Source: Acholoe squamosa (lineage: Eukaryota > Annelida > Polychaeta > Phyllodocida > Polynoidae). Taken from it: DNA of 64,000 nucleotides. The position numbers and the translations under genes are program-made. Shown here one piece after another: positions 31,411 to 43,090 of the stretch (its first letter is position 1; each line of letters begins with the position of its first letter). The notes under the pieces are model-generated. The model saw only the letters and a program-made list of their open reading frames with translations. It was not told where the DNA came from and did no database searches. The DNA is taken from assembly GCA_949317995.1 (NCBI GenBank), contig OX439038.1:58610813-58674812 (forward strand), read 5' to 3'.

Positions 31411-31717
31411 TGACTCCCACCAGTGGGCGATAATACAGAATCGGCCCACCGGTGAAGAGTCTATGAAATACCTAGAGTTATGGTGCAATTCTTTGCAAAC
31501 TTTTAGAAATAAGCCTTAATATTAATCGACTTTCATGATTTTGTTCAATTCTTTGACATTACTTTGTAAATGTACAAACCAAGCACATGTAAACAAAGTA
31601 TGTGCCACTTCCGGTTCTACCATACAGTACTACTGTCAGTCTCATCTACTTGTACAGGGGTCACTGAGACCCTAAAACGTAGTGTCATTAGGGTCTCAGA
31701 TCTGTGACTAAGGCTAA

Positions 31718-32049
31718 GGGAGTGGACTCAGTGGTCATTATTTATCAACAGGGGGGGGGGGGGGTGGTGGGTTTGAGGGGGGGTGTAAAAATTTCAGACC
31801 CCTCCCGAGGGGGGCTAACAAAATTTTGACCCCTCTTGAGGGAGGGGTTAACAAAATTTACCCTCTTTTGAGCAAAAAAGCCCGCACGCTACTAGATCTA
31901 TAGCTCAAAGAGGGTCGCAGAAATTCTCCGCATCTCCGGTTTGGGGGGGGGCACAAAAAAATTTGACTGTCGTTGAGGGGGGGCGTAAAAATTTTTCGTG
32001 TATCCGTGGAAACCCACCACCTGCCCCCTGTTTATAAATGACCACTCCC
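31718..32049. mobile_element. Harbinger-type MITE with G/C runs
   Basis: Ends GGGAGTGG and, inverted, GACCACTCCC; TAA is duplicated on both sides (31715-31717 and 32050-32052). Long G runs follow the left end; short AAATTTTGACCCCTC blocks repeat inside. The 3-bp TWA target duplication and GGG ends fit PIF/Harbinger. Confidence 0.85.
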
Positions 32050-32660
32050 TAAGACTAAGTCACTTTGATACAATGATAGATTGAGTGGTGAAGATCGCCC
32101 ATCAATCTTACTCCGTAGACGCTTTGAGGGAGCCTCAGAGACCAAGTGTGTCTGTTGTAGTCTGTTTGGTCAGCCAATCTGGCAGAGTGGCCATTTCTCA
32201 CAGAAGTACTTACTGTTCAGGTCCAATGCTTCCACCAACACTCCCTCACTGTATATCCAAAGATTCACAATACACAAAGCACTTGAAATACTTGTGATAA
32301 TTAATAATCCAGGTGATTTTCAAATCTTCCTCCCTAACTCCAAATCATTGTTGGCCATCTTGAAGCCAGGTGTAGCCACCTAGTGCCAAAAAGACTACAC
32401 TATTCTTGGTTGGTTAGCCCTATGTTTCAAGAGCAGTCTAACACCAAGTAGCACCCCAGCATGTTGACAATGGAGGCCATTGAGGTAGTGATATCTAAGC
32501 TCAAGATAAACATGTCAGATTTATTGGATATATCTCATGTTTCAGTCAATATAAGCTGATGTACATGAAAACCACATGTTTGTGAATAGGAGGGACAATT
32601 TCCAGGAACTGAAAGTGAGTACTTAGTTCAGACCAGCCATGTGTTTGTGCCACTATAGAC

Positions 32661-33213
32661 TAGTTGGATCGGCGCCCAACTCATATACTTGTTGTGAGTT
32701 GGGCATACTGGGGCCTGAGTTTTTGAGATTGGATGCGCCTCCATTTTAGGCGCACTCTCCTATCTTTGTTCCTGCTTCAAATACAACATAACTTGCATTT
32801 TTGGATATTTTGAACCCCTTGCTTGCACCACAATCAATTTCATTAAGCTGCGAATTGCCTAAATTGCAATTTTAAAAATCCTGACAGTCTTTACTGGAGA
32901 AATAACATGGCAGCCATATTGGATTTTCGGACATGCACTTGGTGAACTTGGTGAGCTCACGTACCTTTAGAAATAAACTGAGTTATGATTTAATTTATTG
33001 AAATCATCTAGACATATACCTAAAGTTTACACAACATTAATGGTTTAGTTCAATTCTACTTCTAAGTGTTCAAACTAAGCACATGTAAACAATGCATTTG
33101 GTACTTCCGGTGCTACAGCATGCGACCACTGTCAATCTCAGCTACCTGTATGAAGCTCTCCGAGACCCTATAACGTAGTGTCATTAGACATTAGGGTTCC
33201 AGATCTGTGACTA
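32661..33213 (+). mobile_element. hAT-like element, copy B
   Basis: Begins TAGTTGGATCGGCGCC and ends CTGTGACTA like copy A, without the nested MITEs. The left flank CTATAGAC is repeated at 33723. The 5' hairpin keeps its fold through a G-U pair, except for the outermost pair. Confidence 0.8.
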
Positions 33214-33218
33214 CTATA

Positions 33219-33722
33219 CGGCACTAGCACATTGTTAGTACTGAGGAAAATCAACTAGGTGGCTCATATAGTTGGGGGCTAGATCAACATTTGGCCTCTT
33301 TGTACAGTCTACTTTGATGGTCTCTTCCTCATTTACTATCTGTAGGAATTCTCTAAAATTTATATCTTTGTATAGCAAATACCTTCAACTTTAACTAGAT
33401 AACCTTAGTATAATTCTAATACTTTAAATACAAGAGAAATTAAACTTTGATATTTCAATAAGAGACCACATGTCAACCACATTGAGTACACCCAGGTCAT
33501 TGTATCATTATCAAGCTAATCCACTCCCTTCACACCTGGAACAATGGAGAGGTACCTAGGGTGATTAAGATAAGGGTAGGTGCAGCCTATCAGCCTTATC
33601 AGTGATCATTGTTCTGTAGTGGATGAGGGTGGAGATAAGAGATTACCCAGAATTCTGTGATAAAATCCAAGATGGCATCGGGGGCAAAGATGGCGACCCC
33701 CATACAGGAATAGCTATCTGCC
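33219..33722. mobile_element. Probable further insertion beside copy B
   Basis: CTATA occurs on both sides (33214-33218 and 33723-33727). The ends CGGCACTAGC and GCTATCTGCC are loosely inverted. It is needed to explain why the target duplication of copy B lies 510 bp beyond its end. No coding content recognised. Confidence 0.45.
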
Positions 33723-33879
33723 CTATAGACTGGTATACATCTTGGATCCTGCCTGTGAGCAGGCAGGTATTTTGGCCTAATCAATCTCAGTAGCGAATGT
33801 TGAGTTGGAAGGTCCAACAAGTCAATGTGTGTAAAGGAATGTTGTGGAAATGGCAGCGTCACTGTTACCTGGCAAAATG

Positions 33880-34060
33880 AGACCCAATAAACTCACAGAG
33901 ACCGTCGCGACAAGAAGACCACTTATAAACCTAGTCGTGGCGGGAAATATCAAACTCTGAACACTCGCGAGAATTTGTTTTCAGTGGGACTGAACCTCGC
34001 TATCTTCTCTAATATCGCCCAATGTGAACATGAGGGCTGGATTTCTCAGGTAATACGAGT
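33880..34060. promoter_or_regulatory. Candidate CpG promoter region
   Basis: Locally CpG-rich, with GTCGCGAC near 33903, a match to the promoter element TCTCGCGAGA (CTCGCGAGA at 33964) and a TATAAA-like ACTTATAAACC. A plus-strand exon-like segment ends in a GT donor near 34050. Its position, between the POP4 exons on the left strand and PREY on the right strand, would suit a bidirectional promoter. Inference only. Confidence 0.35.
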
Positions 34061-35063
34061 AAATTCAGGATATTGATAGCAAAGTCAGAGTCTTACAGGA
34101 TATATCTTACATGCGTTTGCTTTCTTTTCCATATCAACTTGATTTTCACGCCAAAATGTCCCTGTTTTCACCAGTGTGTTGTGTCCACATTTTCGCCGGA
34201 TTTTCGCCAAGACTGGTGTCGCCATCTAGAGTTTATGGCGGGTGGTGCAACACAATCTGGCCCCAGCTCGACCACTATAATCCCGACCGGGCGAGACTGG
34301 ATTCCTGTGCTGCTATATTTTTCAATAGGCCTAATAGCAATTACCGGTACTGACACATGTTCAGTTTTCATTATTTTGTCGCCCTCTGGTGGAGATAGCC
34401 ATAACAAGAAATCGGCAAGAAATAACGTCCCCTTCAGCACTGACAGGAGGGAATAGAGGTGAATCATCTTGTTTTATGATTTATAGAATTTGTGACAGAG
34501 TTGATTATGGATAGAACTTCTATTTATCCCTGATAGAAGGGTGCAACTGTGGCATTCTGCAATATGGGCCTGGGGTTACCCAGCTAACTGGGCCCTGATA
34601 TGTTCATTCAGAGGCCCAGCAATTGATGTCCACGGCCTGCAGAGGGCTCAGCCTAGTCTTCCTGGGCCCCAGATATCACGTTACAAAAAGCAAAGGCTTG
34701 GCATATGATTTTACATTTCAAAACAATACACAACAAGTAGGTAGGTCCTAGAGTTGAGATATCAAAGACCAACCCCAGTTAAGACTAGGGACCCAGTTTT
34801 CATTGGGGGCTTGGGAAACTACTCTGAAAGTTCCACCACCACAACACCAGTGCCACCGCTTACCATCACTCCTTTAGCGATGGTTCCGTCTAGGCCTGGG
34901 GTACGGTACCCCGATAAAGGTAGGCATCTGTGTCTGTTACGGTACTCTGACAGTCTCTGACTCAGACTGTGAGTGTGACTAGTCTATGCTATGCCTATGG
35001 CTATATGACCTATAGTATATGGGTATGACTATGAGTCTAATAATGTCAAAGACGTACAAGTTA
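34061..35063. other. Intergenic or PREY intron, no gene seen
   Basis: Overlapping short frames on both strands near 34073-34467 contain a degenerate retroelement-like stretch, but nothing I can assign. Confidence 0.4.
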
Positions 35064-35355
35064 GGGAGTGATTACTTTTTAACAAGAAGGGGGTTGGTGG
35101 GTTTGGGCACAGATGCACGAAAAAATTTGTGACCCCCCCACTTGAGGGGTCAAATTTTTTTTAAACTCCCCGCAAGAGACCGAAAATGCGCGCAAACATG
35201 CGCTTTTAACCTATAGTAACGCGGGGGGTTTCCACTTAAAACAGGTGAAATTTTTTTGACAGAAAAAATCTGACCCCTGGTCAAGGGGTTGAAAAAATTC
35301 TGACCCCCCCACTGAAACTCGCCCCGCCCCCTGTTGTTAAAAAATGACCACTCCC
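35064..35355. mobile_element. Harbinger-type MITE with G/C runs
   Basis: GGGAGTG and CACTCCC ends; TTA is duplicated at 35061-35063 and 35356-35358. TTTTTAACAA pairs with TTGTTAAAAA inside the ends. Confidence 0.85.
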
Positions 35356-36205
35356 TTAGGTAGGCACTTACCTATTTTACAAAACTTTATACTTTGAATT
35401 TTATCTATTGACCAATGGAAAGAGCTAATAAAAAGAAGTGGATTTGTCTTTTAAATGAAGTCTTTATGTCAATTTAAAGGGGAATTATGACTGGTTCAAG
35501 ATGCCAAATCGAACCTATAATTCTGCCATAGTTAAGAGTTTAAATAGGGTCCAAGTTTGTGATCGTGCAAGTTGAATGCAGGAGAATGTAGTTCACTTCT
35601 ATCACTATTTTTAATGATTTTCTGTTTTGAGAGGCTAGTTTTGAATAGTCATAATTTCCTTTTAAATTGACAAAGATTTCCTTCAAAAAGCAAATCCCCT
35701 TCTTTTTATCATACCTACCCATTGCAAAAGAGATATAATACATAGGATATAGTATTGGAAAACAGGGAACTCCCTAACATTGGGAAGCTGGATTAAATCT
35801 CTGATTGAACCACACCTCACAATTTTGGGGCTGTCTGTCAAACATCCAGGGGCCTTTTAGAAAAAATAAATCTAAACATTTTCTAGACCATTTTTAACCA
35901 GAGAACACATGCAAACCATTCTCTTTTATGAGCTATGTCATCCTAATATCATAAAATGGTTTTAAAATTTTGGTTCAACTTAAGTGTGGAGAATGATTTT
36001 CTTCTCTGTACCTGATCTTAAATTAAAAATATGCATCCAATAGATCTCTTCAAGCCCTTTAAAATGGTACCTTGGTTGTACTGATACTCCTATGAATAGC
36101 TTCAAAATCAATTAGGAAAGACAAGTGAGGTTACAGCTGTGGCTGATCACAACTTTCACTAGCAGACCTGGCCCCCCGGACGTAAAACTAAACAAACAAA
36201 CAAAC

Positions 36206-37026
36206 TACCGTAATCTCCCGCGTAGAAGACGCGGTGCGCGTAGAAGACGCTCCCCAAACTCAGGGTATGCTGGTTCGCGTAGAAGACGCATCCAACCCAT
36301 CTGAATCGATTTGTAAAAAACCCCCCGTACAAGACGCCCCCCCAACTCAGCAGGGGGGGGTTCGCGTATAAGACGCACCCCCCCCAAAAAAATTTAAAAG
36401 AAATGTTAAGGCTATGCTGTCTTCGGCCCATGCGTCCCTACACCCCGGCAGGCGTGCGGACCATTCCCCGGTCTGCCGCGGCGCTAGCGCTATGAGTCGA
36501 TGCTGTCATCGGCCCACGTGTTCCTATGCTGTCATCGGCACACGGTCGGCGTCAAACCCGCCGAGCGCCCGTCGACACCTCCCGGTCTGCCGCGGTGCAG
36601 GCTATATGAGTTCAAGCTGTCATCGGCACACGGTCGGCGTCAAACCCGCCGAGCGCCCGTCGACACCTCCCGGTCTGCCGCGCTGCTGGCTATATGAGTT
36701 CAAGCTATCATCGGCACACGGTGTGACGGTCGGCGTCAAACCCGCCGAGCAAATCTACACCGACCGGCTGCTGGCTATATGAGTTCAAGCTGTCATCGGC
36801 ACACGGTGGGCCTTATCCCCGGCGAGCGCGTCGACACCTCCCGGTCTGCCGCGGTGCTGGTGCTATGAGTTCAAGCTGTCATCGGCGCATTTTCCCAAAT
36901 GAGATGTTGGAAAACCCCGCGTATAAGACGCACCCCCAACTCAAGGCAATAACCCTCCCGCGTATAAGACCCAGCAGCATTTTGTTTGGCGTAGAAGACG
37001 CGTCTTCTACGCGGGAGATTACGGTA
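36206..37026. mobile_element. Expanded ACCGTAATC MITE with an internal minisatellite
   Basis: The outer ends TACCGTAATCTCCCGCGTAG and CTACGCGGGAGATTACGGTA match the 236-bp relative at 23087. This copy is 821 bp because a GC-rich minisatellite (36410-36890) fills it. Open frames here come from the repeats. Confidence 0.8.
36410..36890 (+). repeat. GC-rich minisatellite of about 90-100 bp, about five copies
   Basis: Each unit contains TCATCGGCACACGG, GGCGTCAAACCCGCCGAGC, GTCGACACCTCCCGGTCTGC and GCTATATGAGTTCAAGC. Copies differ by small indels. The composition is far more GC-rich than the surroundings. Confidence 0.88.
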
Positions 37027-37065
37027 GCAGACCCGCACACAGCAGATAGGTCAGTGCCTACCTTA

Positions 37066-37807
37066 GGGAGTGGTCATTATTTCTCAACAGAGGGGATGGT
37101 GGGTTTTCACGTAGATACAAAAAAAATTTGTGACCCCCCCCCCCTCTTGAGGGGTCAACATTTTTTTTAACTCCCCCGTAAGGGACGAAAAACACGTGCG
37201 AATGTGCGCTTTTAACCTATAGTAACGCAGGTTTTTTTCCACTGAAAACAGGTGAAATCCACCACCACCAGTAGGTCTTCTGGTAAGTTTTTATATAGAG
37301 CCCCAGTTCCAGATGAGTATCCCGGCATTACGGCAGTAACGGAGAGGTCATTATCTATCAATGGAGGGTGAGGGGCTGGTGAGTTCCTGTCAACTGTCAA
37401 TGGTGGTTAACATCTCTTGTTTTGCCCGACCCCTCAGCCGCACAAGAGGTGTGGACAATTTTCACACCCCTCTTTGATATGGGTGTGGACCACTGAAATC
37501 GATATGGCAACATGGGCTATTTTAGGCTGTGACATGGGACATGAACAATTTCTTAAAATTGACATGGTGACATGAACAGTTTCTAAAAATTGACATGGTG
37601 ACATGACCATTTCTTAAAATTGACATGGGGACATGGCCATTTTTTAAAATCGACATGTGACATGCGGAAAATTTCACACCCCTCTTTCATCATTTATAGT
37701 AGCTTACTGGTACAAGATTTTTCGCTAAAAAAGGAGCTAAAATTTTTTACCCCAAGAGAGGTCAAAAGTCTCTACCCCCCCCCCTGCCCGTGAATAATGA
37801 CCACTCC
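37066..37807. mobile_element. Harbinger-type MITE, composite
   Basis: The left end GGGAGTGGTCATTATTT follows TTA; the right end is a degenerate GACCACTCC. The middle holds an inverse CATGTCGATTTT repeat block (37495-37670), suggesting a second repeat inserted into it. Confidence 0.6.
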
Positions 37808-38333
37808 ATTTGTAGGGCGATGGATTTTTTTTCAGCCCCCCCCCCTCATTAAGCCCACAACTATGGCCCTAGACCCCTAAATTTGTCATGGTGACATGGC
37901 CATTTCTTAAAATCGACATGGGACATGGCTATGCTAGTGACATGTGACAGGGCCATTCCTTAAAATCGACATGTGACATGAGACTAAGTGACATGAAAAA
38001 TATGGTCTGGTAAAGACCTTTTAATTCTACCCTCAGAAAGCTACAGAATGCACCCTTTGGTCTTGCATTGTTCAAAATTTTCTTGAGGACCTTATCAGAC
38101 CCATGACACAGCTTCTACTAAAGCCCTGAACTCAGGGTGTGGCTTATACATGGGGTTTACTGTATTTGGATTACCATATAAGACATGGCTAAAACACTAA
38201 AATTACATCATCTGTATCCTATAGCATTCACCCCAACTCAGGGTGCATCTTATAGGCAAGGATTTCACACGGTAGAACAGTACTAAAATGAACAAAACTT
38301 AACCCTAGGTGTGTCCTATTGATTTTAGCCTAA

Positions 38334-38968
38334 GGGCATGGTCATTATGTACAGAGGCGTAGGAAGCAAATCTTCATTGGAGGGGCCCAGCGGGGGCCCA
38401 ACCTCGACACCTTGAATTTCCGGCTCAAGTGCAATAGCCCCTATACATACCTATATAAAATTTGTAGAGAAATGTAATTTTTAATGAATTTTGGATCTGA
38501 TTTGGGGTCCAGAACCCCATTTCCCTATCCCGTTATTATATTAATCCAATTTGAAATACAAAGTTTTAGTTTCTTGTTCAATTTATTATGAATTCTTGGC
38601 AAATTTTTGGGGGGCCCAGACATACTCAGGCCCCACCTCCTTCATGATTGGGGGGGGCCCAGGCCCCCCTGGCCCCCCCCCCCCTTTTCCTACGCCCCTG
38701 AATGTACCAACAGGGGTGGATTGGGTTTTCGTGCAGCTATATGAAAATCTTTTATTTTTTTCTCCCACACGCCTCTGGCGCGAAGATTTTCACACCCCTC
38801 TTTGATCTATGGTAGCGCGAGGGCGTTTATGCTAAAAAGAGGGTAAATTTCCCCCCCCCCTTAAGAGGGGTCAAAACTTTTTATGCCCCCCTCCTCAGGA
38901 CGGGGTATGAAATTTTTATGGCCCCCTCCTTCAAACCCACCCCCTGTTGATAAATAAAGGCAACTCCC
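38334..38968. mobile_element. Harbinger-type MITE holding a nested hAT-like MITE
   Basis: TAA flanks both ends (38331-38333 and 38969-38971). Within it, CAGAGGCGTAGGAA near 38352 and TTCCTACGCCCCTG near 38700 form the ends of a nested element. CAGRGGCGTAG ends are typical of hAT MITEs. Confidence 0.65.
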
Positions 38969-39529
38969 TAAATCTGGATGCATCCTATACGCGAGGTCTG
39001 TCCTATACACAAGGATTTACAGTAGCTATTGACTAGTGACATGGGTTTTTGCTTAGTGACATGGGACATGGGCAATTCTTAAAATCGACATGTGACATTG
39101 GGGGCCCCCATCAAGGGCCCCACAACTACATTGTAATGGACTGAACCAGTTGCGTGGGGTGGTAAAGGTAATAAAACTTTGTACAAAGTTTCATCTGTTA
39201 AATGAAGTTCATAGTACTGTATTAGTCATTATGCACACACAATTTTAATGATATTGAAACTTAAAGCTTGTAGGGCATACAGGTTATCCGCATAATATAT
39301 TACCATATATCGCCTACATATCAGCCTATGCCTACTTTAACACAGTTCATGTTCAGTGGAGTCAGACACTCTCCGCTGTTTTCCCTCCATTGCCATGCAT
39401 CTTAAACTTTAAAGTGCACAGAACCCAGGTCCTTCCCTATAACGTTTGAAATCAACAATAGATGCCAAATGTCCAGGGATAAAAGTGACTAAGAATACAT
39501 TTTATACCATTTCTCTAGGTCTAAATAAG

Positions 39530-40555
39530 ATGTTTCGGTTGTTGGTACGGAACTTCTACACCAGTATTCGTCGCCCAAACAAAGATGGATTTAATGAAGC
39601 CTGGTTAGAAATCTTGGTGTGTCCACTGTCAAAATCACCACTCAGGTACGTTTGGCTTAAATTTGTTATGTTAAATCATACCGGTTGTCAATGTAACAAG
39701 ATGTGCTGTATTGAGCTAAGGGAGTGGTCATTTATTATCAAGGGGGGGGGGTGGGTTTGAGGGGGGGTGTAAAAAATTCTGACCCCTCTCGAGGGGGGGG
39801 GCTAAAAAAAATTGACCCCTCTTGAGGGGGGGGCTAAAAAAAGCCTGCGCGCTACTATAGATCAAAGAGGGGGCGCGAAAACTCTCCGCGCCTCCGGCGC
39901 AGGGGGGGGCACAAAATTGTTTTACTGCCATCGAGGGGGGGGCGTAAAAAATTTTCGCGCGTCCGCGTGAAAACCCACCAACCCCCCCCCCCCCTCTGTT
40001 GATAAATAATGACCACTCCCTAATGACCTATTCTGTGATTTGGCTCTACCCTAAAGTTTGAAACTGCTTTGGCCTTTCAGATAAAAAATGATTCTGGGAG
40101 CCTTTGAAAAAAACGTAATGATATTAGGATCCCAAGTGTCAAATTGGCCATCAAAATGTACTAAAATTTACATTTATTTGTATCATATTACCGGTGTATA
40201 TATAAAGAAAAGTATCTACATTCCAACACAACTTCGTTCAGCCACGTTATCTGAATGCAAATTCCAGGGAATACCAGTAGTACTTTATATAGAAAATGAT
40301 GTCGATAAACGCAACTCACCCTAATCCTATACTCATATATTTTTCAACATGGCCTTGGAGTCAAATTATCTATCCAGATTTACCAGGTTATAATTCGTAT
40401 ATATTTTTTGCTACAGGTACGATGCTGAGCGACAGGAGCTGGTTTGTGATCAACTAATGGTAGCATATCCAATTATTAATGGCATCCCCAACCTAGTGCC
40501 AACAGACGCTCGCAAGATTAATGACTCAGCCTCTAGTAAAGAGGGCAGCACATGA
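39530..40555 (+). CDS. PYURF: PREY/PYURF-type Trm112-domain mitochondrial protein
   Basis: Two exons, 39530-39645 and 40417-40555, join in phase through a GT-AG intron to give 84 residues (human PYURF is 114). An N-terminal basic stretch (MFRLLVRNFYTSIRR) looks like a mitochondrial presequence. The Trm112-like domain follows: LEILVCPLSKSPLRY at about 27-40, VCDQLMVAYPI, then INGIPNLVPTDAR. The single CP and the YPIINGIPNLVP signature are characteristic of PREY. PREY is reported to stabilise methyltransferases of ubiquinone synthesis and complex I assembly in mitochondria. The start was chosen at 39530 because a probable splice acceptor (TTTCTCTAG) lies 13 bp upstream, implying a noncoding upstream exon. 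A Harbinger-type MITE sits in the intron. No PIGY-like frame follows. Confidence 0.9.
39720..40020. mobile_element. Harbinger-type MITE in the PREY intron
   Basis: GGGAGTGGTCA and TGACCACTCCC ends, TAA duplicated at 39717-39719 and 40021-40023. Runs of 8-13 G or C lie inside both ends. Confidence 0.9.
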
Positions 40556-40958
40556 TTAGGAGTGATGTTAAGATGTTGAACCATTTGAATCCTTAAGAAT
40601 GATACTGTGGTGTACTTGTGTAATGATGGATAGGTTTGCCAATCTGAACCTTTCATGCGCCGTGTGAGAAGTGAACTTAGTGTCACTATCTATACAAAGT
40701 GGATTGACCTTTAGAAAGCTAACTGTCATCCTATTTACATATATAGGTGGACATACCTGGTATTTTTTGTAGAGTGAGGGTGACTGTCGACCATGTCTTA
40801 ATCCAACGACAGTCGAATACCGAGCCAAAACGATTATTTACAATCATGAAGACTTTCTATCCTAGTCTATAAGGACAGGTCCATTATGCCTTATTTATTA
40901 CATGTACCCCTTGCATCCTATCAATCATGTCTACCTTTGTCATACTTACTTTGCTTGT
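40556..40958 (+). other. PREY 3' UTR
   Basis: From the PREY stop codon to the first AATAAA. Carries no hydrophobic frame of about 70 residues such as the PIGY that follows PYURF in vertebrate mRNA. Confidence 0.6.
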
Positions 40959-40964
40959 AATAAA
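40959..40964 (+). terminator. PREY poly(A) signal
   Basis: First AATAAA downstream of the PREY stop codon, about 400 bp away. Confidence 0.55.
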
Positions 40965-42539
40965 AGCCACAATCAACTTGATATGAACGGGTCTGGTATG
41001 AGTATATATCACTACTAGATATAGCCATTGGATATGGATACGGTCCAGAGAGCACACACATCCTCTCCATTCCCCAGGTTGTGCTTGGTTTGAGTGGGTG
41101 TCAATTGTGATATAAGTGAGATATACACCTCTTTTGGGCAGTGTATGACAGCCTTTTGTGAATACATTGGGTATAGTGTGTACCTACCGGTTAGTGGTAC
41201 CACTAACACATTGCATTCAATTCAGAACTTCGACAGCTTGGTATACAAATGAAATATCCTGCCAATTTATTGGCTCAGGGACCACCCTGAGTCTATACCA
41301 CCGGGTAGGTGGTGGCATTGGCAAAAAGTCAGTTATACAATTTTCAATCTCAATTTTCTACAAGAAATAAAGCATGTAAATAAATAAAATTACCATACAT
41401 CAGTATTCATATATCAGTCTTTACTAACAGTAAAGAAAAAATTCAAAAATCCATCCATGAGTTCATACAAAATTAAAGAAAAAAAAAAGTCATTTCATAA
41501 AAATATTTTCACCACTCCAGTCCTCCATAGGTTTACCTCCGGGCTGGACTTTTCTCTCTTTGTTCCTATTTGTTTCAAAAACAGCGTCTAAAAGTGAGAC
41601 GCTTTGGACGCCTTTAAAAAAACGTGGGAAAAGTAGCCCTGAGCCGTTCGTGCCAATGCACGTCTTTCAAATTTTTACAGAATAGGCCCCATGGAATGCC
41701 ATGGCTTTCCAAAATACTGCTTACCATATATATGAAATTTACCCTCATCCGTGCCTCCAAGCATGGACTTACACAGTAGTAAACTATGGACTGGACCCCC
41801 CCCCCCCCCTGTGCACTGGACCATGACCGCCTCACCATTGTTCGTAGTTCTGCCACTAGAGATAGGTGACAGCACTGCATATGCAGTGTTGCCACCTCTA
41901 GGCAGTGGCAGGAACGGGGGGGGGCGGGGTCTTATCACTTGTACCTAGGCTGGAAACCTACCCCTGAATTCCGCTCCCGCTTCTCTCCCACTACATATGG
42001 GGCAGGTGGAAGCCTTGGCCAACTTGTTGGAAACTGTTGGATGTGCATGAGTGAGCACACTCTCCCAGCAGATGTTATCACTGATAGGTTATCTGCGTAT
42101 GTGGGGGGGAGAGTGTGAAATGAGACTGAGACAGACAGAGTGCAGAATAAACATCCACTAATCACCCCCAATTAAGGGATTAGGATAAGAATCTCTTTGA
42201 TATAACAAGATTATATTTCTGTAATCCCCCCTCTCCCTGTCTGTGACCTGACCTTGACACAGCAGGAAGTAAGGGGAGAGGGGGTAGGGGGTGGGACCCT
42301 ATGCCTGCGGTAGTTATACAGACCGCAGATGCCCAGCATAACTTGTACCCTGAGAATCTATGGTCGGCCTATGTGTTCTCCCCCAGGGAACGGGCAATAT
42401 GTTAGATGTGTATTGGAACCAATTAAGGGATTACACTTTGATGTAGATAAGAGCTTCTGTGTAGTTGGATGTGTATTGGGATTGGGTGGTCCGGTCATTC
42501 TCAGCAGCTGGCTGCTTAGCTGATCTCTGCCTGTATAGT
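40965..42539. other. Intergenic, no gene seen
   Basis: Scattered short frames without family resemblance; C/G runs near 41799-41809 and 41919 hint at degraded MITEs. Confidence 0.5.
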
Positions 42540-42732
42540 AAAAAAAAAAATTTAGCCTATAGTAATGCGCAGGGTTTTCCACTGAAAACAGGTAAAATTA
42601 TTTTGACCTTGCTATCAGAGGGGTTTTGACCTCCCCCCCCCCCCATCAGAGGGGTCGAAACCCCCCCCCCCCCCCCACTCAAACCCACCAGCCTCCCCCC
42701 CCCCCCCCCGTTGTTAAAAAATTATCACTCCC
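42540..42732. mobile_element. Harbinger-type MITE, left end missing
   Basis: The right end TTGTTAAAAAATTATCACTCCC matches the family. The interior TAGCCTATAGTAATGCGCAG block also occurs in 35064-35355 and 37066-37807. Runs of 12-16 C. Confidence 0.65.
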
Positions 42733-43090
42733 TAAATCGATTGAAACTGTTTGATTTGTATTTTAACAACATCCAAAAAACACTACGCACTTTTATCGCA
42801 TCTCGGGGTTGGTGGGTCCACCCATCGCCCCAACTGAATCCTGTGTAGAGAATGCTCCAAGTGAGCGTTTAATATGGGGCACAGCAATTATTCAGGTAAA
42901 ATCCGGGAATCTTACGGCCCGAGTCTGAAAATCTATGATATCCTGGGATAGTTTTAGACATCCCTCCTGGGGAAATCCTTTTTTTCCGTGTAGAATGAGT
43001 ATTTTACTCTGGAAATTTCAATGCAAGATTTTCGTAGAAACCATGTAGTATAAAAATATAAGCCTAAGGTGCATATACTATAACTTTAAA

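Larger units (their letters stand above)
30651..32057 (+). mobile_element. hAT-like non-autonomous element, copy A, carrying nested insertions
   Basis: Starts TAGTTGGATCGGCGCC, ends with ACTA, and is flanked by the 8-bp duplication AGTCACTT (30643-30650 and 32058-32065). Near the 5' end is a perfect 13-bp hairpin (30663-30675 with 30683-30695). Near the 3' end is a 10-bp hairpin GAGACCCTAA/TTAGGGTCTC (31666-31697). Nested inside are MITEs at 30896-31055, about 31157-31410 and 31718-32049. Copy B at 32661-33213 lacks all three. Confidence 0.8.
32109..33779 (-). mobile_element. 601-bp transposon, copy split by later insertions
   Basis: The two parts 32109-32661 and 33732-33779 add up to 601 bp, exactly the length of the copy at 53422-54022. 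The ends are TACTCCGTAG and (inverted) TAGGCCAAAA. A perfect 8-bp duplication ATCAATCT flanks it (32101-32108 and 33780-33787). It was then hit by copy B of the TAGTTGG element and a third insertion. 8-bp duplications point to a hAT-like mechanism. Confidence 0.85.

Noticed and set aside
31666..31711. Helitron-type end (hairpin followed by CTAA)
   Set aside because: The element has an 8-bp target duplication and TAGT/ACTA ends, which does not fit Helitron insertion.
36414..36782. Plus-strand frame of 122 codons, Arg/Pro-rich
   Set aside because: Entirely GC-rich minisatellite inside a MITE.
36410..36890. CRISPR-like regular repeats
   Set aside because: Units are contiguous variants without unique spacers, in an animal genome; minisatellite.
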